Notes under the pieces: generated by a model
What the model saw: only the letters and a program-made list of their open reading frames with translations
Database searches by the model: none
What the model was told of the DNA's origin: nothing
Assembly: GCA_937929885.1 (NCBI GenBank)
Contig: CALFUQ010000277.1
Span: 1-34,217 of the forward strand
Source: an uncultured Saprospiraceae bacterium
GTDB lineage: Bacteria > Bacteroidota > Bacteroidia > Chitinophagales > Saprospiraceae
Reading direction: 5' to 3'
DNA: 34,217 nucleotides
Position numbers and translations under genes: made by a program
Part shown: one piece after another, positions 18,301 to 26,234 of the stretch
Layout of the letters: every line of letters begins with the position of its first letter
Position numbering within the stretch: the stretch's first letter is position 1

Positions 18301-19515
18301 ATGAGTAAATTTTACTGTTTCTTAATTGTCATTTTACTAATAGCATGTAAGCAAGAGACTACATTTACAATAACAGAACTTTTAAATCCTTCAAATGATA
18401 GCAGTGGAGAGTCATCGCTATTGATTGATAAAGACGGCCAAGTTTATCTATCATGGATAGACCTAGAAGAGGATACAATCAGTAAACTTCAACTCGCTAA
18501 ACTTACCGATGAAAGTTTCAATAATGTTAGCACGATTGCTAGTGGATCAGACTGGTTTGTAAATTGGGCTGATTTTCCAGCTATCACTCAGTTTCCTAAC
18601 AGCAAGAAATTATTAGCCTATTGGTTGCAAAAAAGTGACACAGGCAGCTATGATTATGATGTGAGAATTTCAACCTCGGAAAAATCACAAGAGCAGTGGA
18701 GTGCTGGCAAAATATTACATAACGATGGGATCAATGCAGAGCATGGCTTTGTATCTATGACACCATATCAAGATAAAATGTTAGCCGTATGGCTCGATGG
18801 TCGACATATGACTAAGGAGCAGACAAAGGACAAAGAAAGTCATGATCATGGACATGGCGAGGGAGCAATGACACTGAGGTCTGCAATCATTGCATCGGAT
18901 AATACTATCTCACAAAGGGTTGAACTAGATAACCAAGTATGTGAATGCTGTCAGACAGATGTAGCGATTTCTGATAAGGGACCGATTGTAGTTTATAGAA
19001 ACAGTGAAGCTGGGATTAGAGATATCTATTACACAAGAAAAATTGGGAATGACTGGACCTTACCTAAAGCGATTTATGAAGATGGTTGGCAAATTGCTGG
19101 TTGTCCAGTCAATGGTCCACGTGTAGATGCAAGAGCAAATAATGTAGCGATCACCTGGTATTCTGGAGCTGATCAAAAAGTCAAGACTATGTATTCTACT
19201 GATGGGGGTGATAGTTTTTCTAAACCAATGATAGTAAACGAAAGAGAGACGCTCGGCAGATTAGATATATGCTTCTTAAACGAGAGCGAGTATGCAGTCA
19301 GCTATATGGAATCGGAAGGAGAACTGGCTAAAGTAATGGTAAAAAAATATAGCATTACGGATAGTATCGATCAAGTCATAATGATTGGCAAGACTAGCAA
19401 TTCTAGGGCGAGTGGATTTCCTAGACTTGCTTCTAATGATGATCAATTATATGTTAGTTATACTTATGTAGATTCTACCAGTCAGAGGGTAGTAGTTAAG
19501 TCATTAAATATTTAA
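18301..19515 (+). CDS. Beta-propeller (exo-alpha-sialidase-like) lipoprotein with CxCC and His motifs
   Basis: A 404-residue protein with a lipobox LIAC (Cys16), so a membrane-anchored lipoprotein. The rest shows repeated W/Y-rich blade motifs with BNR/Asp-box character (YSTDGGDSFSKP near 293), as in sialidase-type propellers. I see no full set of sialidase catalytic residues, so I do not call it a glycosidase. Three features stand out: HDHGHG (residues 181-186), CECC (214-217), and GCPVNGPR (267-274, Cys268). These could bind copper, zinc or haem-related ligands, which is an inference. The gene is divergent from hemJ with 29 bases between start codons and is followed by the DUF1080 gene after 60 bases. 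Function unknown. Confidence 0.78.
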   Translation: MSKFYCFLIVILLIACKQETTFTITELLNPSNDSSGESSLLIDKDGQVYLSWIDLEEDTISKLQLAKLTDESFNNVSTIASGSDWFVNWADFPAITQFPNSKKLLAYWLQKSDTGSYDYDVRISTSEKSQEQWSAGKILHNDGINAEHGFVSMTPYQDKMLAVWLDGRHMTKEQTKDKESHDHGHGEGAMTLRSAIIASDNTISQRVELDNQVCECCQTDVAISDKGPIVVYRNSEAGIRDIYYTRKIGNDWTLPKAIYEDGWQIAGCPVNGPRVDARANNVAITWYSGADQKVKTMYSTDGGDSFSKPMIVNERETLGRLDICFLNESEYAVSYMESEGELAKVMVKKYSITDSIDQVIMIGKTSNSRASGFPRLASNDDQLYVSYTYVDSTSQRVVVKSLNI

Positions 19516-19575
19516 AATTTGCTATTTTAGATTTATCACGAATTGCAACTAGAGTTAATCTATTAAAAGGATCAA

Positions 19576-20319
19576 ATGAGAAATAAAATACTTTTTAAGG
19601 CATCTATTTTGATATTTTGTTTTGCCTCTTTTTTAGCTTGCAATTCAACTAAAATAGCGGAGAAGTTTAATGCAGTTGCTCAAGAATCTTCATCATCTGA
19701 TACAAGAGGTGAATGGCAGTCCTTATTCAACGGTAAAAATTTAGAAGGGTGGCATGTATTTAATAATCAGGATACTGATGGTAAATGGAGTGCAATTGAT
19801 GGTACACTATTTTTTGACAGCAGTTCAGATGCAGAAGGAGGAGATCTGGTAACAGATAATGATTATGAGAACTTTGAATTTGCATTAGAGTGGAAAATAT
19901 CTCCCTGCGGTAATAGTGGAATATTTTGGGGCGTGCAGGAAGATGGCAAAATAGATCACACATTCCACTCAGCACCAGAAATGCAAGTGCTAGATAACTC
20001 CTGCCATCCAGATGCCAAAATCAAAACCCACAGAGCAGGAGATCTCTATGACATGATTGAATGTTCTGAAGAAAATGTCAAACCAGCTGGAGAATGGAAT
20101 GCTATAAAAATCATAGCAGATAATGGTAAGTACCAATTTTATCAGAATGGTGTGAATGTAGTTAGCTTCGAAATGTTTAACACAAAGTGGGACGAAATGA
20201 TAGAAGACAGCAAGTTTAAAGGTATGGAGCACTTTGGTAAATACCGCAAAGGAAAGTTTGCCCTACAAGACCACGGCAATGATGTTTGGTTTAGAGATAT
20301 TAAAATCAAAGAAATATAA
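19576..20319 (+). CDS. DUF1080 (3-keto-disaccharide hydrolase-like) lipoprotein
   Basis: A 247-residue lipoprotein with lipobox FLAC (Cys22). The mature part is the DUF1080/PF06439 concanavalin-like domain: WQSLFNGKNLEGWHVF (about 47-62), KWSAIDGTLFFD, then NSGIFWGVQE and the late GKFALQDHGNDVWFRDIKIK strand set. Some DUF1080 proteins hydrolyse 3-keto-glucosides or 3-keto-disaccharides; others are uncharacterised. The AAAGGATCAA leader before the ATG gives a plausible start signal. The MFS gene follows after 49 bases, then a strong terminator, so these form one block with the upstream lipoprotein. A sugar-degrading role is supported by the later Gfo/Idh/MocA and isomerase genes. Confidence 0.9.
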   Translation: MRNKILFKASILIFCFASFLACNSTKIAEKFNAVAQESSSSDTRGEWQSLFNGKNLEGWHVFNNQDTDGKWSAIDGTLFFDSSSDAEGGDLVTDNDYENFEFALEWKISPCGNSGIFWGVQEDGKIDHTFHSAPEMQVLDNSCHPDAKIKTHRAGDLYDMIECSEENVKPAGEWNAIKIIADNGKYQFYQNGVNVVSFEMFNTKWDEMIEDSKFKGMEHFGKYRKGKFALQDHGNDVWFRDIKIKEI

Positions 20320-20368
20320 AATCTACAATTCTTAATAAACGAATAAGCAACACGAAAAACTAACAATT

Positions 20369-21604
20369 ATGGAAAACAACACTTCTGGAGTAAATGCAAA
20401 TAGACTGTTCTATGCAAGTTGCTTCGCCCTGATTACTACAGCATTGTCTTTCAGTTTAAGAGCTGGTATATTACCTCAGGTACAAGCAGAAATTGGTTTA
20501 TCTAGTGGGCAGCTGGGTTTCATTAACTCAATGTGGTTTTTAGGTTTTCCTATTTCCATGATTATTGGTGGGCTAATATATCATACTGTAGGTGGTGGTA
20601 AAATTATGGCTTTTGCTTTTCTAGCTCATGCTGTTGGAATCATAGGTACCATTTATGCTGGTAGTTATGGTGGGCTAATGGCAGCTTCACTTTTGATTGG
20701 CCTCGGGAATGGATGTACAGAAGCTGCTTGTAATCCCATGATAGCAGATGCATATGAAGGAAATATGATGAGCAGAAAGATGAATAGATTTCATATGTGG
20801 TTTCCTGGGGGGATCGTCTTAGGAAGTTTATTATCATTAGGCATGACTAGCTTAGGATGGTCGTGGCAAACACAAATTTGGATCATAATGATTCCTACCG
20901 TCATTTATGCATATTTGTTTTTTGGTCAAGCTTGGCCTAAGGCTAAATCGTCAGAAGCAGCATCTATTGCTGGCAGTATAAAGGGTATGATGAATCCACT
21001 GTTTATTTTTATGTTCTTGGTTATGGCTATCACCGCTTCTACAGAATTTGGTACTACTCAGTGGGTTGAACTAGTGCTAGCAGAGAGTGGAGCTAAACCA
21101 ATGCTTATACTCGCTCTTGTGGCTGGTTTAATGGCTGTTGCTAGATTTTTCGGAGGAGACATGGTTGGTAAGTTTAGTACTACTGGAGTCTTATTAGGTT
21201 CAGCTGTTCTTGCTACTATCGGTATATATATGTTTAGCACGCAGACTGGAACGATGGCTTATGTTGCTGCTATATTCTTCGGACTTGGAGTTGCATATTT
21301 TTGGCCTAATATGATCGGATTTGTAGCGGATTACATTCCACAAAGTGGAGCTCTTGGTTTAGGGCTGGTTGGTGCGATGGGTATGTTTGCCAATGTATTT
21401 ATGCAACCATTTTTTGGATCAACCATAGATTCTAACAGATCATCCTTTGAAGCTAGTGGGCTCACTGGGAGTGAACTAGAATTAGCTACTGGTCAGGCCA
21501 CTTTATCCACCATGTTGTGGTTTCCAATAGCATTGATAGTTCTATTTACAATCCTGTTTTTCTGGATGAGAGGTAAAGAACCAGTCGGAGCAGGTGCACA
21601 TTAA
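20369..21604 (+). CDS. MFS transporter
   Basis: A 411-residue protein with 12 hydrophobic segments in the standard two-bundle MFS layout, split by a loop around residues 190-210. It has the inter-helix GGGK turn after helix 2 and a Gly-rich fifth helix area (FPGGIVLGSLLSLGM). I cannot assign the substrate. Its place directly behind the DUF1080 lipoprotein points to uptake of a sugar or of a product of that enzyme, which is an inference. A long A-rich leader precedes the ATG. A rho-independent terminator begins 20 bases after the stop, so this is the last gene of its transcription unit. Confidence 0.88.
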   Translation: MENNTSGVNANRLFYASCFALITTALSFSLRAGILPQVQAEIGLSSGQLGFINSMWFLGFPISMIIGGLIYHTVGGGKIMAFAFLAHAVGIIGTIYAGSYGGLMAASLLIGLGNGCTEAACNPMIADAYEGNMMSRKMNRFHMWFPGGIVLGSLLSLGMTSLGWSWQTQIWIIMIPTVIYAYLFFGQAWPKAKSSEAASIAGSIKGMMNPLFIFMFLVMAITASTEFGTTQWVELVLAESGAKPMLILALVAGLMAVARFFGGDMVGKFSTTGVLLGSAVLATIGIYMFSTQTGTMAYVAAIFFGLGVAYFWPNMIGFVADYIPQSGALGLGLVGAMGMFANVFMQPFFGSTIDSNRSSFEASGLTGSELELATGQATLSTMLWFPIALIVLFTILFFWMRGKEPVGAGAH

Positions 21605-21624
21605 TTAAGATAAAACGAACAATA

Positions 21625-21661
21625 AAAAATGGTCTGAGGTTAGTCGCCTTAGACCATTTTT
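21625..21661 (+). terminator. Rho-independent terminator after the MFS gene
   Basis: Two 15-base arms, 21625-21639 and 21647-21661, pair with a single G-T wobble around a 7-base loop. The arms end in an A-run upstream and a T-run downstream. This ends the MFS unit and separates it from the DUF885 gene at 21701. The symmetrical A/T flanks would let it work in both directions. Confidence 0.9.
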
Positions 21662-21700
21662 ATCTCAGATATGATGCTCAGTTTTAAGTAATTTGATTTA

Positions 21701-23419
21701 ATGAAGCTACTCAGTTTAATATTTACCATACTCATACTAGGGCACTCATGTGCACCTAAGAAAGCATTAGTAGATACACCTAAAGCTAAAACAACTACTC
21801 TAGCAAGCATCATTAACGACTATGAAACCTTCGATCAAAATCGCCCAGATCGATCATGGAGGATGTATACAGATGAAGAGCAAGATCAGAGGGTAGCTAA
21901 ACTTCAAGAAATAAAAGATGCATTAGATGGTGTAAGAGATAGCGGACTTTCAGCAATGGATATTATCAATCGAGATGTTCTTAAATACATCATAGATAAT
22001 AACATTCAAACTGCTAAGATTGGATTAGACCTCATGCCCATTAATTCCGAGGGAGGATTTGTTACTGGTATTTATTTTAATGTAGCTAATGCTAGATTAA
22101 CAGATGCTGAGTCTAAAGAAAAGTACAAGAAAAAACTAGAATCTTTTCCTGAATATGTCGATTGGCAGATTGGTAAAATGAAGAAAGGAGTAATTGAAGG
22201 AATCACGCTGCCCAAATTAATAATAGAGAAGGCTCTCCCATTGATCAGAGTTCATCGAGACGCTTCTATCGAGGAAAGTGCTTTTTATAATCCGCTTAAA
22301 GATATTGATGATGCTAGTTATGATAGTGAGATTAGAGATTTGATTTCGTCTAAAGTTCTTCCAACTTTTGTAAAGCTCCATAATTATTTAGAGCAGGATT
22401 ATTACAATAGTGCAAGAGATGAAGTTGGGATTTCTGGTATAAAAAATGGCAAAGCATTCTATGAGCAAAGAGTAAAATATTTTACCTCTCTAGATATTAC
22501 ACCAGATGAGGTTTTTAATATAGGACAAAAGGAAGTAGCACGAATACGAAAAGATATGGAAGGTGTAATTGAGGAGTTAAACTTCGAAGGTAGCTTTGCA
22601 GATTTTCTAAAATTTCTGCGTACCGATCCGCAGTTTTATGCTAAGACACCCAAAGAGATTTTAGGCGTAGCTTCATTTCTTTCAAAAAAGATAGAAAACG
22701 AAATGCCAAAGTATTTTGGCAAACTTCCTAGAATGCCATTCTCTGTAAAGCCTGTACCAGCAGCTATCGCGCCTAACTATACAGCTGGGAGGTACTCTGG
22801 AGGAAATTATAAAACTAATAGAGCAGGCCAATACTGGGTGAATACTTATGCACTTGATACGAGACCACTTTACGCTTTGCCTGCGCTAACCCTACACGAG
22901 GCAGTACCAGGTCATCACCACCAGATGATGCTCTCTCAGGAGATTGAAGGAGTTCCAAGTTTTAGAAGGAATAATTACCTAAGTGCGTTTGGAGAAGGAT
23001 GGGGATTGTATTGTGAATATCTGGGCGTAGAGATTGGTATGTATGAAACACCCTATGATCACTTCGGTAGGATGACTTACGAGATGTGGCGCGCCTGCAG
23101 ATTAGTTGTAGATGTAGGGATGCACTACAAAGGATGGACACGTGATGAAGCGGTAGATTTCTTAGCCAGTAATACTGCATTATCCTTACATGAAGTAAAT
23201 ACTGAAATAGACAGATACATTGGTTGGCCTGCACAAGCAGTGTCTTACAAGATGGGCGAAATAAAAATTAGAGAACTTAGAAAAAAAGCAGAGGTAGCAT
23301 TAGGTGATAATTTTAATATCAGAGATTTCCATGATAGGGTTTTAGAAAACGGATCAGTGCTTATGAGTACACTTGAGGTTATCGTAGATAAGTATATTGC
23401 AGATAATCAAAAACCCTAA
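21701..23419 (+). CDS. DUF885 family zinc-metallopeptidase-like lipoprotein
   Basis: A 572-residue protein of the DUF885 (PF05960) family. The signal is lipoprotein-like, with Cys17 in LGHSC; the -3 residue is Gly, so the lipobox is atypical. The body is mostly helical. The metal site is visible as LHEAVPGHH (His399, Glu400, His405), and the helix with GEGWGLYCEY (Glu432, Glu439) supplies the likely third ligand. This resembles gluzincin peptidases, and substrates are unknown for most members. It begins a new transcription unit after the terminator. The Gfo/Idh/MocA gene follows after an 83-base spacer, so co-transcription is possible but not certain. A peptidase inside a sugar-type cluster is unusual. 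Confidence 0.9.
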   Translation: MKLLSLIFTILILGHSCAPKKALVDTPKAKTTTLASIINDYETFDQNRPDRSWRMYTDEEQDQRVAKLQEIKDALDGVRDSGLSAMDIINRDVLKYIIDNNIQTAKIGLDLMPINSEGGFVTGIYFNVANARLTDAESKEKYKKKLESFPEYVDWQIGKMKKGVIEGITLPKLIIEKALPLIRVHRDASIEESAFYNPLKDIDDASYDSEIRDLISSKVLPTFVKLHNYLEQDYYNSARDEVGISGIKNGKAFYEQRVKYFTSLDITPDEVFNIGQKEVARIRKDMEGVIEELNFEGSFADFLKFLRTDPQFYAKTPKEILGVASFLSKKIENEMPKYFGKLPRMPFSVKPVPAAIAPNYTAGRYSGGNYKTNRAGQYWVNTYALDTRPLYALPALTLHEAVPGHHHQMMLSQEIEGVPSFRRNNYLSAFGEGWGLYCEYLGVEIGMYETPYDHFGRMTYEMWRACRLVVDVGMHYKGWTRDEAVDFLASNTALSLHEVNTEIDRYIGWPAQAVSYKMGEIKIRELRKKAEVALGDNFNIRDFHDRVLENGSVLMSTLEVIVDKYIADNQKP

Positions 23420-23502
23420 TCATGTTTTTGAATGTGTCCTCGTTTTCAAATTGGTAAAGACTAGTATCTTTTTTATTTTTAAAAACAACAAATAAATATA
23501 AC

Positions 23503-24663
23503 ATGCCACGAAAATTAAGAATGGGAATGGTCGGAGGAGGCCGTGGAGCTTTTATAGGTGCGGTACATAGAATGGCTGCTGCTCTAGACGGTGAGATAGA
23601 ATTAGTCGCAGGAGCATTTAGCAGTAATCCTCGAAAGTCTAAATTGTCAGGGAAGGACTTTTACTTAGATCCTAAGCGAGTCTATAAATCCTATGAGGAT
23701 ATGATAATGAAAGAGAAGGCACTACCTGCGGATAAGCGGATAGATTTTGTGTCGATCGTAACTCCTAATCATGTTCACTATGGTCCTGCAAAAATGGCAT
23801 TAGAAAATGGCTTCCATGTTATATGTGATAAGCCACTTTGTTTCAGTATGAAAGAGGCTAGAGACTTACAAAGATTAGTGAAGGAGTCAAAACAGATTTT
23901 TGCATTAACGCATAATTATACTGGATATCCGATGGTGAAAGAAGCTAAGGATATGGTCAAGACAGGTAAGCTAGGAAAGATTAGGAAGATAGTTGTAGAA
24001 TATCCACAAGGATGGTTATCAACTCGTCTAGAACAAACTAATCAAAAGCAAGCAGCATGGCGCACAGATCCAAAGAAATCTGGTATCGCAGGAGCAATGG
24101 GTGACATAGGTACGCATGCAGAAAACCTTGCTGAATATATCTCTGGACTTAAGATTAAAGAAGTATGTGCAGACATTACAGCCATAGTTAAAGGGAGACG
24201 ACTAGATGATGATGGTAATGTATTGTTGAGATTTAGTAATGGAGCTAGAGGAGTATTGATAGCAAGTCAAATCTGTGCAGGAGAAGAGAATAGCTTAAAC
24301 ATAAGAGTGTATGGTGAGAAGGCAGGACTGGAGTGGCATCAGATGGAACCTAACACACTCTTAGTAAAGTGGCTAGATAAACCTATAGAAATTGTAAGAA
24401 CAGGAGGTGGCGCATTGTGTGAAGCAGCTCAAGCTGCAACTAGAATACCAGCAGGACACCCTGAAGGCTATTTAGAGGCATTCGCTACTACTTATAAAAA
24501 CTTTGCTAAGTGCATACAAGCTAAAATTGATAGGAAGAAAGTCGATTCGATTTATAAGGATTTCCCGACAGTAAAGGACGGTGTAAGAGGAATGCAATTT
24601 ATAGAGACTGTAATCAAGTCAGGGAAGAGTAAGCAGAAGTGGATTAAAATGCCTAAAACTTAA
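23503..24663 (+). CDS. Gfo/Idh/MocA family oxidoreductase
   Basis: A 386-residue NAD(P)-dependent sugar or inositol-type oxidoreductase. The Rossmann loop GMVGGGRGAFIG (8-19) binds the nucleotide. The active-site block ICDKPLCFS carries Lys110 in the D-K-P form of the usual E-K-P motif. The C-terminal half has GDIGTHAENLAEY, with Asp201 and His205 as the likely catalytic pair. There is no export signal, so it acts in the cytoplasm. Relatives oxidise sugar C3 or related hydroxyls, including in 3-keto-glycoside routes, and it sits near DUF1080 and isomerase genes. Substrate is unknown. The small membrane gene starts 17 bases after its stop. Confidence 0.93.
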   Translation: MPRKLRMGMVGGGRGAFIGAVHRMAAALDGEIELVAGAFSSNPRKSKLSGKDFYLDPKRVYKSYEDMIMKEKALPADKRIDFVSIVTPNHVHYGPAKMALENGFHVICDKPLCFSMKEARDLQRLVKESKQIFALTHNYTGYPMVKEAKDMVKTGKLGKIRKIVVEYPQGWLSTRLEQTNQKQAAWRTDPKKSGIAGAMGDIGTHAENLAEYISGLKIKEVCADITAIVKGRRLDDDGNVLLRFSNGARGVLIASQICAGEENSLNIRVYGEKAGLEWHQMEPNTLLVKWLDKPIEIVRTGGGALCEAAQAATRIPAGHPEGYLEAFATTYKNFAKCIQAKIDRKKVDSIYKDFPTVKDGVRGMQFIETVIKSGKSKQKWIKMPKT

Positions 24664-24680
24664 TCTAAACAAAAACAATA

Positions 24681-25097
24681 ATGGGAACACTTAAACATAA
24701 TTGGCTGGCAATAATTATTACTAGTGTGCTTGCACAAGGTATCGCTGCAGGAATATATGGCTCAATTTCAGAACAATGGATGGAATGGAATCATTTGACT
24801 TTAGAAATGATAGAAGCAGATCAATCTCCTTTACCATTTATCGTCAGCTTTGTAAACACGTTTATCATGGTGTTTTGCTTGTCACTCGTTTTTAAAAAGA
24901 TAGGTGTTCATTCTCTAACAGATGGGTTAAAGTGGGGAGCAATTATTGGATTTGGTTTTGCTTTTTTGGGACGGTATACACAAGGACATTTTCAGTATAA
25001 TATTACTGCTGGATTAGTTGATGCAACTAATCTTTTTCTTGCAGTACTTTTGGCAGGCCTGATTTTAGGAGCATGGAGAAGGTATGAGAATGCTTGA
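24681..25097 (+). CDS. Small DUF1761-like membrane protein
   Basis: A 138-residue protein with four predicted membrane helices (about 8-27, 48-67, 83-98 and 113-131). The Trp near the start (NWLAI) and the later LKWGAIIGFGFAFLGR block resemble DUF1761, a family without a known job. I hold this assignment loosely. It lies 17 bases after the oxidoreductase gene and 41 bases before the TIM-barrel gene, in the same operon, so a link to the transport or handling of the pathway substrate is possible. No conserved polar active-site residues are evident. Confidence 0.65.
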   Translation: MGTLKHNWLAIIITSVLAQGIAAGIYGSISEQWMEWNHLTLEMIEADQSPLPFIVSFVNTFIMVFCLSLVFKKIGVHSLTDGLKWGAIIGFGFAFLGRYTQGHFQYNITAGLVDATNLFLAVLLAGLILGAWRRYENA

Positions 25098-25138
25098 TGA
25101 TAGGAAATAGAATTTGATAAAATAAAAACAATAATAAA

Positions 25139-26188
25139 GTGGGTAAAATAAAAGGACCAGCAATTTTTCTTGCACAATTTATGGGCGATGATGCTCCATT
25201 TAATTCTCTCGACAGTGTCTGTAAGTGGGCATCTGGATTAGGATATAAAGGAGTCCAGATTCCAACATGGGATGCTAGATGTATAGACTTAGAAAAAGCA
25301 GCTACTAGTAAAACTTACTGTGATGAAATCATGGGTACAGTTGCTAAACATGGTATGGAAGTCACAGAACTCTCTACACATCTGCAAGGACAATTAGTTG
25401 CAGTTGCGCCAGCATATGATGCTATGTTTGATGCATTTGCTCCAGAGGAAGTTCATGGCAAACCTAAGGCAAGGACAGCATGGGCTAAGCAACAAGTAAA
25501 GTGGGCTGGAGATGCAAGTAAGCACATGGGACTTACGGAGCATGCTACCTTTTCTGGTGCACTGATCTGGCAGACTATGTATCCGTGGCCTCAACGACCA
25601 GAGGGGTTAGTCGATGCAGCTTTTAAAGAACTAGCAAAAAGATGGAAGCCAATATTAAATCACTTTGATGAGTGTGGGGTAGATGTGTGTTACGAAATCC
25701 ACCCTGGAGAAGATTTGCATGATGGTGCAACGTGGGAAATGTTTTTAGACAAAGTTAAAGGGCACAAGCGAGCAAATATTCTTTATGACCCGAGTCACTT
25801 TGTATTACAACAATTAGATTATTTGCAGTATATAGACTTGTATCATGATCGAATAAAGATGTTCCATGTTAAGGATGCAGAGTTTGTACCTAACGGTAGA
25901 GTAGGAGTATATGGAGGATATCAGGACTGGGCAAACAGAGCAGGAAGATTCCGTTCTCTAGGAGATGGTCAGGTTGATTTTAAATCTATATTCACCCAGC
26001 TTACAAAGTATGGATTTGATGGGTGGGCGGTATTAGAGTGGGAGTGCTGCTTTAAGTCGCCAGAGCAAGGTGCAGCAGAAGGTGCTCCGTTTATATCTAA
26101 TCATATGATTGACATTACGACTAAGACCTTTGATGACTTTGCAGGAGGTGAGGTGGATAAGAAGTTGTTTAAGAAAATAATGGGTTAA
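25139..26188 (+). CDS. Sugar phosphate isomerase/epimerase-like TIM barrel (GTG start)
   Basis: A 349-residue xylose-isomerase-like TIM-barrel protein. The metal ligands are visible in order: Glu186 in CYEIHPGED, Asp217 in LYDPSHF, His243 in FHVKDAEF, and Glu300 or Glu302 in VLEWE. No upstream ATG is possible because a stop lies at 25118-25120 in frame, so the GTG at 25139 is the likely start, an uncommon choice here. The next Met is residue 15. Family members isomerise, epimerise or dehydrate sugars and inositols in the cytoplasm. Together with the oxidoreductase it suggests a keto-sugar route. Its stop codon is followed at once by the shared hairpin at 26196. Confidence 0.93.
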   Translation: MGKIKGPAIFLAQFMGDDAPFNSLDSVCKWASGLGYKGVQIPTWDARCIDLEKAATSKTYCDEIMGTVAKHGMEVTELSTHLQGQLVAVAPAYDAMFDAFAPEEVHGKPKARTAWAKQQVKWAGDASKHMGLTEHATFSGALIWQTMYPWPQRPEGLVDAAFKELAKRWKPILNHFDECGVDVCYEIHPGEDLHDGATWEMFLDKVKGHKRANILYDPSHFVLQQLDYLQYIDLYHDRIKMFHVKDAEFVPNGRVGVYGGYQDWANRAGRFRSLGDGQVDFKSIFTQLTKYGFDGWAVLEWECCFKSPEQGAAEGAPFISNHMIDITTKTFDDFAGGEVDKKLFKKIMG

Positions 26189-26195
26189 AAAAATT

Positions 26196-26231
26196 AATGT
26201 TCGCTGAAGCTCTATAACTTCGGCGAACATT
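26196..26231 (-). terminator. Rho-independent terminator for the DUF3857 pair (convergent hairpin)
   Basis: The 14-base arms 26196-26209 and 26218-26231 pair with one G-T wobble and an 8-base loop. Read on the minus strand the hairpin runs into seven T (complement of 26187-26193), which overlaps the stop codon of the isomerase gene. On the plus strand the following bases are only partly T-rich, so termination in that direction is weaker. Confidence 0.82.
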
Positions 26232-26234
26232 TGG

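Noticed and set aside
23443-23472. Possible promoter before the Gfo/Idh/MocA gene (TTTT, 18 bases, TATCTTTT)
   Set aside because: Both boxes differ from the Bacteroidota consensus (TTTG and TAnnTTTG) and lie in an AT-rich stretch, so chance is likely.
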